Source: Aeromicrobium sp. Root472D3 (GTDB lineage Bacteria; Actinomycetota; Actinomycetes; Propionibacteriales; Nocardioidaceae). From it: a stretch of DNA of 64,000 nt. How positions within the stretch are numbered: the stretch's first letter is position 1; each line of letters begins with the position of its first letter. The DNA lies in the NCBI RefSeq assembly GCF_001426485.1, contig NZ_LMET01000001.1, forward strand, positions 2,782,354-2,846,353, written 5' to 3'. The notes under the pieces are model-generated. The model worked only from the letters and a program-made list of their open reading frames with translations, had not been told where the DNA came from and did not search any database. Both the position numbers and the translations under genes were made by a program. Shown here piece after piece: positions 9,329 to 17,080 of this stretch.

Positions 9329-9418
9329 GAGCGAGCGCAGCGAGCGAAGGACAGGCGGCCGCAGCGAGGAACGAGCTGCGGAGAGGGCGAGGTACGAGCC
9401 CGAGGCGGCGAAGCCGCC
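9329..9418. repeat. REP-like palindromic intergenic block with a probable ftsI terminator
   Basis: Gap between ftsI and the EEP gene. It contains the near-palindrome GAGCGAGCGCAGCGAGCGA (9329-9347), a GCAGC/GCTGC inverted pair, and a GGCGGC-GAA-GCCGCC hairpin at 9404-9418 immediately after the ftsI stop on the minus strand. The last could terminate transcription arriving from mraZ-ftsI, although there is no T run. The first motif recurs at 23471-23489. Confidence 0.55.
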
Positions 9419-9422
9419 CCGC

Positions 9423-11183
9423 CTACCAGGTCTGCTCGACCTTGGGGCTCTTGGAGCCGCTGGGCGCGACGCCGAACCGCTCGAGCGCCATCGACATGAT
9501 GTCGTGGAACACCGGCGCGGCGGTCGAGCCGCCTCCCGCGTTGCTGTACGGCTTGTCGAGCACGATGTAGGTCAGGAAGCGCGGGTTGTCGGCAGGGGCG
9601 AAGCCCATGAACGACACCGTGTTCTGGCCGCGGATGTAGCGACCCGTCTGCGGGTCGACGCGCCACGCGGTGCCGGTCTTGCCGGCGACGCGGTAGCCCT
9701 CGATCTGCGCGGCGGGCGCGGTGCCGTCGTCGGCCGTGACGGCCTCCATCATGCGGGTGACGGTGGCGGCGGCGTCCTTGGAGACGACCCGGTGGCCCGG
9801 GGCCGACTCGACGGGCGTCTCGGTGCCCTCGGCGTCGACCGTGCCGGTGACGACGGTCGGCTCGCACATCGTGCCGGCGTTGGCGATGGCTCCCACGGCC
9901 CGCATCATCTGCATCGCGGTGACGGAGACGCCCTGGCCGAACGAGATCGTGGCGTGGTTGGCCTTGGTCCACGACGCCCCGTCGGTGAGGATGCCGTTGG
10001 ACTCGCCGGGCAGGTTGACGCCGGTCTTCTGGCCGAAGCCGAACTTGGTGAAGTAGTCGTACATCGTCTGGTCGCTCATCTGCTGGGCGGCCACGATCGT
10101 GCCGAGGTTCGACGACTTGGCGATGACCCCGGCGGCGGTCAGGTTGATGCGGCCGTGCTCCCAGTAGTCGCCGATGCGGAACTTGTCGATCGTCAGGCTC
10201 GACGGCACCGAGATCGGGGTGTCGGCGGCGATCTTGCCCTGGTCGGCGAGGGCCGCCATCGTCACGGTCTTCATGACGCTGCCGGGCTCGTAGACGTTCT
10301 GCACGGCGCGCGAGACGGTGTTGGAGTCGTCCATGCCGGTGCGGGTGTCGGCGTCGAACGTGGGCGACTGCGACATCTGCACGATCTGGCAGGTCTTGAC
10401 GTCCATCGTGATGGCCAGGCCCCAGTCGGAGCTCGACTCGGCGACGGCGTCGGTCAGGCGCTGGTCGGCGTACCACTGCAGGTCGCGGTCGATCGTGGTC
10501 TTGACGTCCTGGCCCGGCACCATCTTGGTGACGGTGCTGTCGGCCATCGGGATGCGCTGGCCGGTCGGCGAGACCTCGTACGTGCTCGAGCCGTCGGTGC
10601 CGGTCAGGGTCTTGTCGTACTGCTGCTCGAGCCCCGCGACGCCCTTGCCGGCGCCGTTGACGTAGCCGAGCAGGTTGGCCGCGAGCGAGCCGCCCGGGTA
10701 GGTGCGCAGGGTCTCCTTCTCGGTCGAGACCCCCGCGAGCTGGGCCTCCTGCAGGGCCGCGACGGCCTTGTCGGCCGTCCACTTGGGGATGTCGCGCGCG
10801 AGGACGACGTAGCGGGTCTTGGGGGTGCGCAGCGTGTCGATCGTGTCGAAGTAGTCGATCTCGTCGCCGAGCTCCTCGCGCAGGATCCGCGCGATCTGCG
10901 GGGCGTTGGCCGTCGTCAGCGTGGGGTCCGCGACGATCGTGAGGCCGTCGACGCTCGTCGCGAGCTGCGCTCCGTTGCGGTCGAGGATGTTGCCGCGCGG
11001 CGCGGGCTGCGTCTGCGGCTGGGTGCCGGCCTGGATCGATGCGGCGGCGTACGCGCTCGCGTCGATGCCCTGGATCTGGAAGAGCCGGGCGCCGAACAGC
11101 CCGAACACGAGGAAGACGCCGATCGTGCAGAACCGCAGCCTGCGCCGTGTCAGGCGGTGCCGGTCGTTCGTGGCGACGGTCAC
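9423..11183 (-). CDS. ftsI: Class B penicillin-binding protein, septal transpeptidase FtsI
   Basis: 586-aa bitopic membrane protein that cross-links septal peptidoglycan. One N-terminal membrane anchor (about residues 19-36), a dimerisation domain with RGNILDRNG near 63-70, then the transpeptidase domain: EPGSVMK with Ser302/Lys305, SSN at 357-359 and KTG at 502-504. No PASTA domain follows. The start GTG overlaps the stop of the ftsL-like gene (GTGA). Corresponds to pbpB of mycobacteria. Confidence 0.95.
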   Translation of the reverse strand: MTVATNDRHRLTRRRLRFCTIGVFLVFGLFGARLFQIQGIDASAYAAASIQAGTQPQTQPAPRGNILDRNGAQLATSVDGLTIVADPTLTTANAPQIARILREELGDEIDYFDTIDTLRTPKTRYVVLARDIPKWTADKAVAALQEAQLAGVSTEKETLRTYPGGSLAANLLGYVNGAGKGVAGLEQQYDKTLTGTDGSSTYEVSPTGQRIPMADSTVTKMVPGQDVKTTIDRDLQWYADQRLTDAVAESSSDWGLAITMDVKTCQIVQMSQSPTFDADTRTGMDDSNTVSRAVQNVYEPGSVMKTVTMAALADQGKIAADTPISVPSSLTIDKFRIGDYWEHGRINLTAAGVIAKSSNLGTIVAAQQMSDQTMYDYFTKFGFGQKTGVNLPGESNGILTDGASWTKANHATISFGQGVSVTAMQMMRAVGAIANAGTMCEPTVVTGTVDAEGTETPVESAPGHRVVSKDAAATVTRMMEAVTADDGTAPAAQIEGYRVAGKTGTAWRVDPQTGRYIRGQNTVSFMGFAPADNPRFLTYIVLDKPYSNAGGGSTAAPVFHDIMSMALERFGVAPSGSKSPKVEQTW

Positions 11184-11605
11184 TGCGTCACGCTCCTGAT
11201 GTTGCTGCCCGGCTCGGCCGCCTGGGGCTTGCCGAGCACCTTCCCGTCAGAGAGTCGCAGAAAGGCGGGGTTGGCGTTCGGCACCATGCCGATGGCGATG
11301 GCACGTTTCGCGACGTTGGCGGGGCTCTGCAGGCGGTCGACCTCGCGGGCGATCGACTGCTGGCGGGTCTCGAGCGAGGCGGCCTGGCGATCGAGCCGCG
11401 TCGCCTCGAACGACTGGGCCTGCAGGACCGTGCTCATCAGCACCAGGCCGACGAGTCCGGCACCCAGCACGCTGAGCACGACGACCACGAACGGCGCCTT
11501 GCGGGCGCGGCTCCGGACAGGGCGGACGAGTCGCAGACCCGCGGCCCTCGCGTCCTCCAGGACCTTGGGTGCGGGTGCCAACGTCCGCGCGACCATCGAG
11601 CTCAT
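11180..11605 (-). CDS. ftsL: FtsL-like divisome protein
   Basis: 141 aa: basic cytoplasmic tail (residues 1-36), one membrane helix (about 38-58) and a short extracytoplasmic coiled coil (about 62-100) followed by a Pro/Gly-rich tail. FtsL proteins share this layout and position (rsmH-ftsL-ftsI) but little sequence, so the assignment rests on topology and context. Would act with FtsQ/DivIC in activating FtsW-FtsI. ATG overlaps the stop of the 28-aa ORF upstream (ATGA), its stop overlaps ftsI. Confidence 0.8.
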   Translation of the reverse strand: MSSMVARTLAPAPKVLEDARAAGLRLVRPVRSRARKAPFVVVVLSVLGAGLVGLVLMSTVLQAQSFEATRLDRQAASLETRQQSIAREVDRLQSPANVAKRAIAIGMVPNANPAFLRLSDGKVLGKPQAAEPGSNIRSVTQ

Positions 11606-11688
11606 GCGGCCACCTTCGTGAGGGAGGAACGGTACGCAGCCGGCCGCATCGATCCGGCATCACGATTCACTCGCTGGCGCTCGCTCAT
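11602..11688 (-). CDS. 28-aa ORF coupled to rsmH and ftsL, begins MSERQRVN
   Basis: Too short for the usual ORF cut-off. ATG 11688 overlaps the rsmH stop (TCATGA) and its TGA overlaps the ftsL ATG, so it exactly fills the rsmH-ftsL gap without a spare base. It starts MSERQRVN, is Arg/Ser/Ala-rich and ends LTKVAA. A second ORF at 51906-51992 has the same first eight residues, the same length and the same ATGA coupling to the next gene. The first 20 nt resemble the GAGCGAGCG-CAGCGAG repeat. Function unknown; it may be a translated repeat used for coupling. Confidence 0.5.
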   Translation of the reverse strand: MSERQRVNRDAGSMRPAAYRSSLTKVAA

Positions 11689-12656
11689 GACTTGTTCCTC
11701 TCGGCCACGCGGAGCCGGACCGATCGGGCCCGGGGGTTGTCGTCGATCTCGTCGTCGGTCGCCAGCTCGGCGCCGCGAGTGACGAGGGAGAACTTGGCCT
11801 CGTGCCCGGCGGGCACGAACGGCATGTCGCGCGGCACGTCGGTCGTGGTGACCTCCGTGAGGGCGCGCTTGGTGATGCGGTCCTCGAGCGAGTGGTACGA
11901 CAGCACCACGACCCGGCCACCGGGGGCGAGCACGTCGAGCGCGGCGGGCAGCGCCCGGCGGTAGACCCCCAGCTCGTCGTTGACCTCGATGCGCAGCGCC
12001 TGGAACGTCCGCTTGGCGGGGTTGCCGCCGGTGCGTCGCGCCGCCTGCGGGATCGAGTCGCGGATCAGGTCGACCAGGCGGGCGCTCGTGGTGAAGGGCT
12101 CGACGGCTCGCGCGGCCACGACGTTGTCGGCGATGCGCTTGGCGAACTTCTCCTCGCCGTACTCGCGCAGCACGCGCGACAGGTCGCGCGAGGTGTACGT
12201 GTTGAGGACGTCGGCGGCGGTCAGCTCGTCCTCGGCGTTCATCCGCATGTCGAGCGGGGCGTCCTGCGCGTAGGCGAAGCCGCGGTCGGCGAGGTCGAGC
12301 TGCATCGACGACACCCCGAGGTCGAACAGGACGCCCGAGACGGTCGTGAGACCGGCCCCCGCGACGACCTCGCCGATCTCGTCATAGACGGCGTGCGCGA
12401 ACGTGACGCGGTCGCCGAACGGCGCGAGCCGGTCCTGCGCCCGCTTCAGGGCCTCGCGGTCACGGTCGATGCCGATGACGTGCAGGCCGTCGAAGCGCTG
12501 CAGCATCGCCTCGGTGTGACCGCCGAGGCCCAGGGTCGTGTCGACCACGACGGGCCGCTCCCCCGTCAGCGACGGCGCCAGCACGTCGAGCACGCGGTCC
12601 AGCAGCACCGGGACGTGGCTCGCGTCGGCCTGACCCGAGCCCGTCGGGGACGTCAC
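11685..12656 (-). CDS. rsmH: 16S rRNA (cytosine1402-N4)-methyltransferase
   Basis: 323-aa SAM-dependent methyltransferase (MraW) modifying C1402 in the ribosomal P site. Seen: [15 protein letters not shown] start, the SAM-binding [42 protein letters not shown], and [14 protein letters not shown] near the C-terminus. GTG 12656 shares GTGA with the stop of the 47-aa gene upstream. Normal length. Confidence 0.96.
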   Translation of the reverse strand: MTSPTGSGQADASHVPVLLDRVLDVLAPSLTGERPVVVDTTLGLGGHTEAMLQRFDGLHVIGIDRDREALKRAQDRLAPFGDRVTFAHAVYDEIGEVVAGAGLTTVSGVLFDLGVSSMQLDLADRGFAYAQDAPLDMRMNAEDELTAADVLNTYTSRDLSRVLREYGEEKFAKRIADNVVAARAVEPFTTSARLVDLIRDSIPQAARRTGGNPAKRTFQALRIEVNDELGVYRRALPAALDVLAPGGRVVVLSYHSLEDRITKRALTEVTTTDVPRDMPFVPAGHEAKFSLVTRGAELATDDEIDDNPRARSVRLRVAERNKS

Positions 12657-12796
12657 AGCCGGCCCAGGCCGATCGAGATCAGCACCGCGAGGACGACCGA
12701 CGAACCCAGCGAGAAGACCATCAGGCGGGCGCCGTCGGCGACCTCGTGCCGCACGCGTCGCGTCGGCGACGTCGTCGCGCCCGTCTCGATCGTCAT
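12653..12796 (-). CDS. 47-aa single-pass membrane protein between mraZ and rsmH
   Basis: Short ORF starting ATG 12796 after an AGGGG ribosome-binding site and ending in a GTGA overlap with rsmH. The N-terminal half is polar and basic ([16 protein letters not shown]), and residues about 25-44 form one membrane helix ([17 protein letters not shown]). Coupling to rsmH and the clean helix argue that it is translated. No family recognised; a small divisome or envelope peptide is only a guess. Confidence 0.7.
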   Translation of the reverse strand: MTIETGATTSPTRRVRHEVADGARLMVFSLGSSVVLAVLISIGLGRL

Positions 12797-12898
12797 GTCC
12801 CCTGCCCCTCGTCGCTCTCGTGCCCTGTCGTGTGCCCGGTCCCCCGCCCCGTCGTGGGGGCGGACGTCGTTCGTGTGCCCAGATCCACGACCGCTGGG

Positions 12899-12924
12899 TC
12901 TGACACCGGGGAAGTGATGTCAGA
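12899..12924. other. Hairpin in the mraZ-rsmH gap
   Basis: Inverted repeat TCTGACA (12899-12905) / TGTCAGA (12918-12924), 7-bp stem with a 12-nt loop, in the 160-bp gap after mraZ. No T run. It could reduce read-through or protect the mraZ 3' end; the rest of the gap holds nothing I can name. Confidence 0.35.
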
Positions 12925-12956
12925 ACCGCGCGGGCGCAGATCTCGCCGCACGAACG

Positions 12957-13406
12957 TCAGAAGATCCCGGGCATCACTTCTTCCGACATGTCCGCGAACG
13001 GACCTTCCTGCGATGCCGAGAACTCGTCCCACCGGGCCGAGTCCCAGATCTCGATGCGGTCCATCGCCCCGACGACCGTGCACTCCCGGTCGAGGTGCGC
13101 CCAGGTGCGCAGCACCGACGGGATCGGGATGCGGCCCTGCTTGTCGGGCACCTCCGACGAGGCGCCCGAGAAGAACATCCGGTTGAAGTTGCGTGCCGCC
13201 TGGTTGGTGAACGGCGTGTTGCGGATGCGGTCGGTGAAGGCGTTGAACGACTCGGTCGTCCAGCCGTAGACGCAGTTCTCCTGCCCACGGGTCAGCACGA
13301 TGCCGGTCTCCAGGCGAGGGCGGAACTTGGCCGGCAGGAAGAGACGGCCCTTGTCGTCGAGTCGGGGGGTGTAGGTGCCGAAGAAGTTCGAGACATCCGG
13401 GTTCAC
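12957..13406 (-). CDS. mraZ: Transcriptional regulator MraZ
   Basis: 149-aa protein with two SpoVT/AbrB-like halves: FFGTYTPRLDDKGRLFLPAKFR near the start and SSEVPDKQGRIPIPSVLRTWA in the second half. MraZ binds repeats in its own promoter and controls the dcw operon. The start is GTG 13406 behind GGAGGAGAGAG; the protein begins VNPDVSNFFGTY, a few residues longer than the common MFFGTY start. Four TGGNG repeats sit just upstream. First gene of the dcw cluster. Confidence 0.95.
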   Translation of the reverse strand: MNPDVSNFFGTYTPRLDDKGRLFLPAKFRPRLETGIVLTRGQENCVYGWTTESFNAFTDRIRNTPFTNQAARNFNRMFFSGASSEVPDKQGRIPIPSVLRTWAHLDRECTVVGAMDRIEIWDSARWDEFSASQEGPFADMSEEVMPGIF

Positions 13407-13434
13407 CTCTCTCCTCCTCGTTGACGGCCGTGCG

Positions 13435-13477
13435 CTCCATTTCGCACCACTGTACTCCACGTTGCCCCACCAGACTA
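13435..13477 (-). promoter_or_regulatory. mraZ promoter with four MraZ boxes
   Basis: On the minus strand four TGGNG pentamers lie at exactly 10-bp steps (13469-13465, 13459-13455, 13449-13445, 13439-13435), each separated by 5 nt. This matches the known MraZ operator (TGGGN repeats with 5-nt spacers). A TACAGT -10 box at 13454-13449 overlaps boxes two and three, so MraZ binding would block RNA polymerase. A -35 (TAGTCT, 17-nt spacing) is weak. Confidence 0.75.
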
Positions 13478-13557
13478 CCATTCGCGGCCTGTTTTCGGGC
13501 ATGTCGCAGCGATGTCCCCACGGGTCGCGAACGGCGTCGTGGCCCGTCAGGACAACG

Positions 13558-13583
13558 AAAAAACCGCCCCCGAGGGGGCGGTT
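13558..13583 (-). terminator. Rho-independent terminator of the DUF3040 gene
   Basis: Minus-strand hairpin with arms AACCGCCCC / GGGGCGGTT and a 4-nt loop, followed by TTTTTT (plus-strand A run at 13558-13563). It separates the 14.8-13.6 kb unit from the mraZ promoter. Confidence 0.9.
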
Positions 13584-13636
13584 CACGAAGAGGTGGAGCG
13601 AAGTGGGGCGTTCAGCCCCGCATCGGCGTCAGCGGG

Positions 13637-14032
13637 TCAGATGCCGTCGCCGTCGCGGCGGCGCTGCCAGCGCTCCTCCATGCGGTCGACGAACGAGCCG
13701 GACGGCTTCTGCTGACGCTGGCGCGGACCCGACGGCGCGGCCGTCTCATCGTCGCGACCACCGATGCCGCGCTTCCAGGCCTGGCTGAACAGGAACGCCG
13801 TCCCGACCATCAGCAGGAAGCCGATGACCCCGAGCCACGTCATCTTGGAGACGGCGCCGGAGAACATCACCACGAGCCCGGCGATGAAGCCGAGGGCCGA
13901 CAGCACCGCGACGCGCCGGTTGCGGGCCATGAACTTGGACCCGCGCAGCGTGGAGGCGAAGTCGGGGTCTTCTGCGGCCAGCGACTGCTCGAGCTGGTGC
14001 AGCAGCCTGGCCTCTTCGTCAGAGAGTGGCAC
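13637..14032 (-). CDS. DUF3040 family membrane protein
   Basis: 131 aa. Starts PLSDEEARLLHQLEQSLAAE, the DUF3040 signature, followed by two membrane helices (about residues 40-58 and 63-83) and a charged Arg/Gln-rich cytoplasmic tail. Function is unknown; the family sits next to the dcw cluster in many actinobacteria (Rv2169c in M. tuberculosis). GTG start with AGGAGG upstream; the upstream methyltransferase gene overlaps it by 14 nt. Confidence 0.85.
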   Translation of the reverse strand: MPLSDEEARLLHQLEQSLAAEDPDFASTLRGSKFMARNRRVAVLSALGFIAGLVVMFSGAVSKMTWLGVIGFLLMVGTAFLFSQAWKRGIGGRDDETAAPSGPRQRQQKPSGSFVDRMEERWQRRRDGDGI

Positions 14033-14789
14033 TCTTGCCTCCTGGATCGGGTGGTGCTGCTGTCAAGTCTAGGCGGGCGATCGTGTGCAGACCAGCCGAA
14101 AGACCTGTGAAGTCCGATGAGCTTCTCAGGATCTGCTCGAGCGCGAACAGCGCGTCGCGCGCACCGGGCTCGGTGTCGACGATCGCGCTGGGCACGAGGT
14201 CGGCGAAGACCCGCACGCCCTGGCTGCGGATCGTCGTGAAGTGCAGGTCGGACAGCAGGGCCTCGACCTCGTGCTGCACGAATCGTCGCGGCCCCATGGT
14301 GCGCAGGTTCCAGTCGCCCGCCGAGCGGGCCAGCAGGGTCTGGGCCGTGACGAAGTCGCCCGCCAGCGCCCGCGCCGCGACCGCGGCGTTGCGACCCGCG
14401 ACCATCACGCTGACGTGACCGGCGGGGCGCAGGACCGTGGCGACGGTCGACAACGCCTCGGCCGGGTCGTCGACGTGCTCGAGCACCCCGTGGCACACGA
14501 CCAGGTCGAACGAGGCGGCGGCCACGTGGTCGAGCAGGTCGGACGCATCGCCCAGCACGCCGGTCACCGGGACGGCCAGGCCGGCCTCGACGCCGCGGCG
14601 GTGCAGCGAGGCGAGGGCGTCGGGGCTCGGGTCGACGACCGTGACGCGGTGCCCGAGCTGGGCCAGCCGGACGGCGTCGCCGCCGGTACCGCCACCGAGG
14701 TCGAGGACGTCGAGCGACGCACCGTCGCCGGCGATCCGGACGGCGTCGACGACTGCCTGCCACATCAGCTCGGAGCGCACCGGACCCAT
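14019..14789 (-). CDS. Class I SAM-dependent methyltransferase
   Basis: 256 aa. The Rossmann SAM site is clear: VLDLGGGTGGDAVRLAQLG, VVDPSPDAL, then FDLVVCHGVLEHVDDP. Substrate not identifiable; the family is broad (CmoA/UbiE-like fold). I start it at ATG 14789, seven nt after a TACAGT box, although the frame is open further upstream. It is divergent from the FAD oxidoreductase at 14896 and overlaps the DUF3040 gene downstream. Confidence 0.82.
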   Translation of the reverse strand: MGPVRSELMWQAVVDAVRIAGDGASLDVLDLGGGTGGDAVRLAQLGHRVTVVDPSPDALASLHRRGVEAGLAVPVTGVLGDASDLLDHVAAASFDLVVCHGVLEHVDDPAEALSTVATVLRPAGHVSVMVAGRNAAVAARALAGDFVTAQTLLARSAGDWNLRTMGPRRFVQHEVEALLSDLHFTTIRSQGVRVFADLVPSAIVDTEPGARDALFALEQILRSSSDFTGLSAGLHTIARLDLTAAPPDPGGKSATL

Positions 14790-14802
14790 GACCGACACTG
14801 TA
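14790..14802 (-). promoter_or_regulatory. Leaderless promoter of the methyltransferase gene
   Basis: TACAGT (14802-14797 on the minus strand), 7 nt, ATG 14789. Confidence 0.55.
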
Positions 14803-14882
14803 GTCACAGGCCCCCGGCCCGCTCCCCACCGCGCTCCCCCGCCCCCGCCCGGCCCGTGTCCGGCCGGGCGCCGCCCGGCCCG

Positions 14883-14895
14883 TACGCTTCCGGCC
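14883..14895 (+). promoter_or_regulatory. Leaderless promoter of the FAD oxidoreductase gene
   Basis: TACGCT (14883-14888), 7 nt, ATG 14896. The DNA between this and the divergent methyltransferase promoter is extremely C/G-rich and carries no other recognisable site. Confidence 0.55.
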
Positions 14896-16152
14896 ATGGC
14901 GAACGTCGTGGTGGTCGGTGCCGGCTTCGCGGGCCTGTCCGCCGCCGCGCGCCTCGCGAAGCTGCGGCACGACGTCACGCTCGTCGAGTCGGGCGACCGG
15001 CTGGGCGGACGCCTGCACGGTCACGTCGTCGACGGCCACGCGTGGCCCCTCGACCTCGACACCGTGACGCTGCCCGGCGTCTTCCGCGACCTGTTCCGCA
15101 AGTCGGGGCGTCCCATCGACCGTGTCATCGGCCTCGACAAGACGCACGGACGGCGTCACCTCTTCAAGGACGGGTCGGTGCTCGACCTGCCGCTCGGCAA
15201 CCGGGGCGACCAGCACGAGGCCGTCGTGGCGCTGACCGGAGAGGACGAGTGGTCGCCGTGGGTCGACCGGTTCGCCGAGCCCTGGAACCTCATCCGCCTG
15301 ACCGCGCTCGACCAGGTCTTCGCAGGACGCAGGGCCGTCGACCGCCCCGCCCGCAAGGTGCTGCGGCCCCGGCGCACGGTGGAGTCGCTCGACCGCGAGC
15401 TCGCCGACGAGCGCCTCGCCAAGATCGTCCTCGACCCCGTGCGTCTCGCGGGCCACGACCGCCGGTCGACCCCCGCCTTCGTCGCGGTCAGCCACTACGT
15501 CGAGCGGTCGTTCGGGCGCTGGCGCTTCGACGGCGGCCTGCCGGCCCTGGCGCACGCCCTCGAGCAGCGCCTCGCGGAGCGACGCGTCACGGTCGAGCTC
15601 GGCGAGACGGGTGTCGAGATCACGCGCGCGGCGGGTCAGGTCACGGGCGTCGTGACGGACCGTCGCACGATCGCGGCGGACGTCGTCGTCTGGTGCGCGC
15701 CGACGATCCCCGCTCCCCTGCCTCCCGTCCGCATGCTGCCGGTCATCCCCGCGGCACGGACGTTCGTGACGCTCGGCCCCGGCGCGCCCGAGCTCGCCGA
15801 CGAGACCCTCGTGCACGGCAACCCACCCGTGCGCATCTACACGGCCGGCGAGCGCCGGTGGACCATCGAGCACCACAGCGGCGAGGACCCCCTGCAGGCC
15901 CTGGCCCGGTTCGGCCTCGACCTGCGCGCGCACGTCGAGTCGCGGTCCACGCTCTCGCCCAGCCAGCTCGTGACGGCCGGCCACTGGGGCTGGGCCTGGA
16001 GCACCTGGACCACGGCCTTCGACCTGCCGGGCGTCGCCCCCGCCGGCGGCCTGTACTTCGCCGGGGCGCACGCCTACCCGGGTGGCACCCTGGAGGGCAT
16101 CGGCATGGCGACCGCGGCGATCGCCGCCGACGTCGGCGCCGTCGGTCGCTGA
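14896..16152 (+). CDS. FAD-dependent oxidoreductase of the phytoene desaturase / protoporphyrinogen oxidase type
   Basis: 418 aa. N-terminal dinucleotide fold VVVVGAGFAGLSAAARLAKL with the acidic end of beta-2 (TLVESG) and the GGR motif of flavin amine oxidases; the C-terminal FAD motif is YFAGAHAYPGGTLEGIGMATA. Related enzymes act on polyisoprenoids, porphyrins or amines. It lies one gene from a polyprenyl diphosphate synthase, which favours an isoprenoid substrate, but this is inference. Tail-to-tail with metF. Confidence 0.8.
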   Translation: MANVVVVGAGFAGLSAAARLAKLRHDVTLVESGDRLGGRLHGHVVDGHAWPLDLDTVTLPGVFRDLFRKSGRPIDRVIGLDKTHGRRHLFKDGSVLDLPLGNRGDQHEAVVALTGEDEWSPWVDRFAEPWNLIRLTALDQVFAGRRAVDRPARKVLRPRRTVESLDRELADERLAKIVLDPVRLAGHDRRSTPAFVAVSHYVERSFGRWRFDGGLPALAHALEQRLAERRVTVELGETGVEITRAAGQVTGVVTDRRTIAADVVVWCAPTIPAPLPPVRMLPVIPAARTFVTLGPGAPELADETLVHGNPPVRIYTAGERRWTIEHHSGEDPLQALARFGLDLRAHVESRSTLSPSQLVTAGHWGWAWSTWTTAFDLPGVAPAGGLYFAGAHAYPGGTLEGIGMATAAIAADVGAVGR

Positions 16153-16163
16153 CGTCGGGGCGT

Positions 16164-17057
16164 CTAGATCAGCTCGTCGGCCCGCAGACGGTCGAAGATC
16201 TCGCGGGTCGCCCTCGACCGGTTGAGCGTGATGAAGTGCAGCCCCGGGGCGCCACCGTCGAGCAGGTCGCGGCACAGCTGCGTCGCGAGCTCGATGCCCT
16301 TGGCCCGGACGGCGCCCTGGTCGTCGGCGATGGGCTCGATCTGCTCCAGCACCTCCGGCGGCATCGCGGCGCCCGACAGCTCGGCCATGCGGGCGACCTG
16401 CGCGAAGTTCAGGATCGGCATGATGCCCGGCACGATCGGGATGTCGCTGCCGAGCGCACGGACGCGGTCGACCAGCCCGAAGTAGTCGGACGCCCGGAAG
16501 AACAGCTGCGTGATGGCGTAGTCGGCGCCGGCCCGCGCCTTGGCCACGAGCACCTCGGCGTCGTGGTCGAGGCTCGCGGCGTCCGGGTGCCCCTCGGGGA
16601 ACGCCGCGACGCCGATCTCGAAGCCGCCCAGCTGACGGGCCAGCTCGACCAGGTCGATCGCGTACGTCATGCCGTCGGGGTGCTGCTCCCACGGCGCGCG
16701 CGGCCCGCCCTTGGGGTCGCCGCGCAGCGCCAGCACGTTGTCGACGCCGGCCGCCGCGTACTGCTTGAGCACCGACTCGATCTCACCCTTGGTCTGCGAC
16801 ACGAGGGTCAGGTGGCCGACGGGGCGCATGCCGGTCTGCTCGGCGATGCGCGACGTGATGCGCACCGTGCGCTCCTGGCTCGTGCCACCGGCGCCGTACG
16901 TCACCGAGACGAAGGTCGGGTCGAGGGGCTCGAGATCGGCGATGGTCTGCCACAGCACGTCCTCGCCCGCGTCGTCCTTGGGCGGGAAGAACTCGAACGA
17001 GAAGCTCGGTGCGGGGGCCCGGAGGGCAGCGACGAGGGAGCGGTCATCGGAAGCCAT
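16164..17057 (-). CDS. metF: Methylenetetrahydrofolate reductase
   Basis: 297-aa flavoprotein that reduces 5,10-methylene-THF to 5-methyl-THF for methionine synthesis. Seen: SFEFFPPKDD (residues about 19-28), FVSVTYGAGGTS, LALRGDPKGG, and QLFF followed by GIMPILNF. Length is normal for the bacterial single-domain form. The position next to the polyprenyl synthase is the same as Rv2172c-Rv2173. Probably leaderless, six nt from its -10 box. Confidence 0.92.
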   Translation of the reverse strand: MASDDRSLVAALRAPAPSFSFEFFPPKDDAGEDVLWQTIADLEPLDPTFVSVTYGAGGTSQERTVRITSRIAEQTGMRPVGHLTLVSQTKGEIESVLKQYAAAGVDNVLALRGDPKGGPRAPWEQHPDGMTYAIDLVELARQLGGFEIGVAAFPEGHPDAASLDHDAEVLVAKARAGADYAITQLFFRASDYFGLVDRVRALGSDIPIVPGIMPILNFAQVARMAELSGAAMPPEVLEQIEPIADDQGAVRAKGIELATQLCRDLLDGGAPGLHFITLNRSRATREIFDRLRADELI

Positions 17058-17080
17058 GGCGCAACGGTACCGTTCAGGAC
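17058..17080. promoter_or_regulatory. Divergent leaderless promoters sharing a palindromic -10 (metF / polyprenyl synthase)
   Basis: The 10-bp palindrome ACGGTACCGT (17064-17073) reads TACCGT on both strands. On the plus strand 7 nt separate it from GTG 17081; on the minus strand 6 nt separate it from ATG 17057. The two start codons are only 23 bp apart, so the two transcription units must compete for the same -10. Confidence 0.65.

Noticed and set aside
8667..11621. 984-aa plus-strand ORF opposite ftsI and its neighbours
   Set aside because: Composition typical of reversed high-GC coding DNA; overlaps ftsI and ftsL completely.
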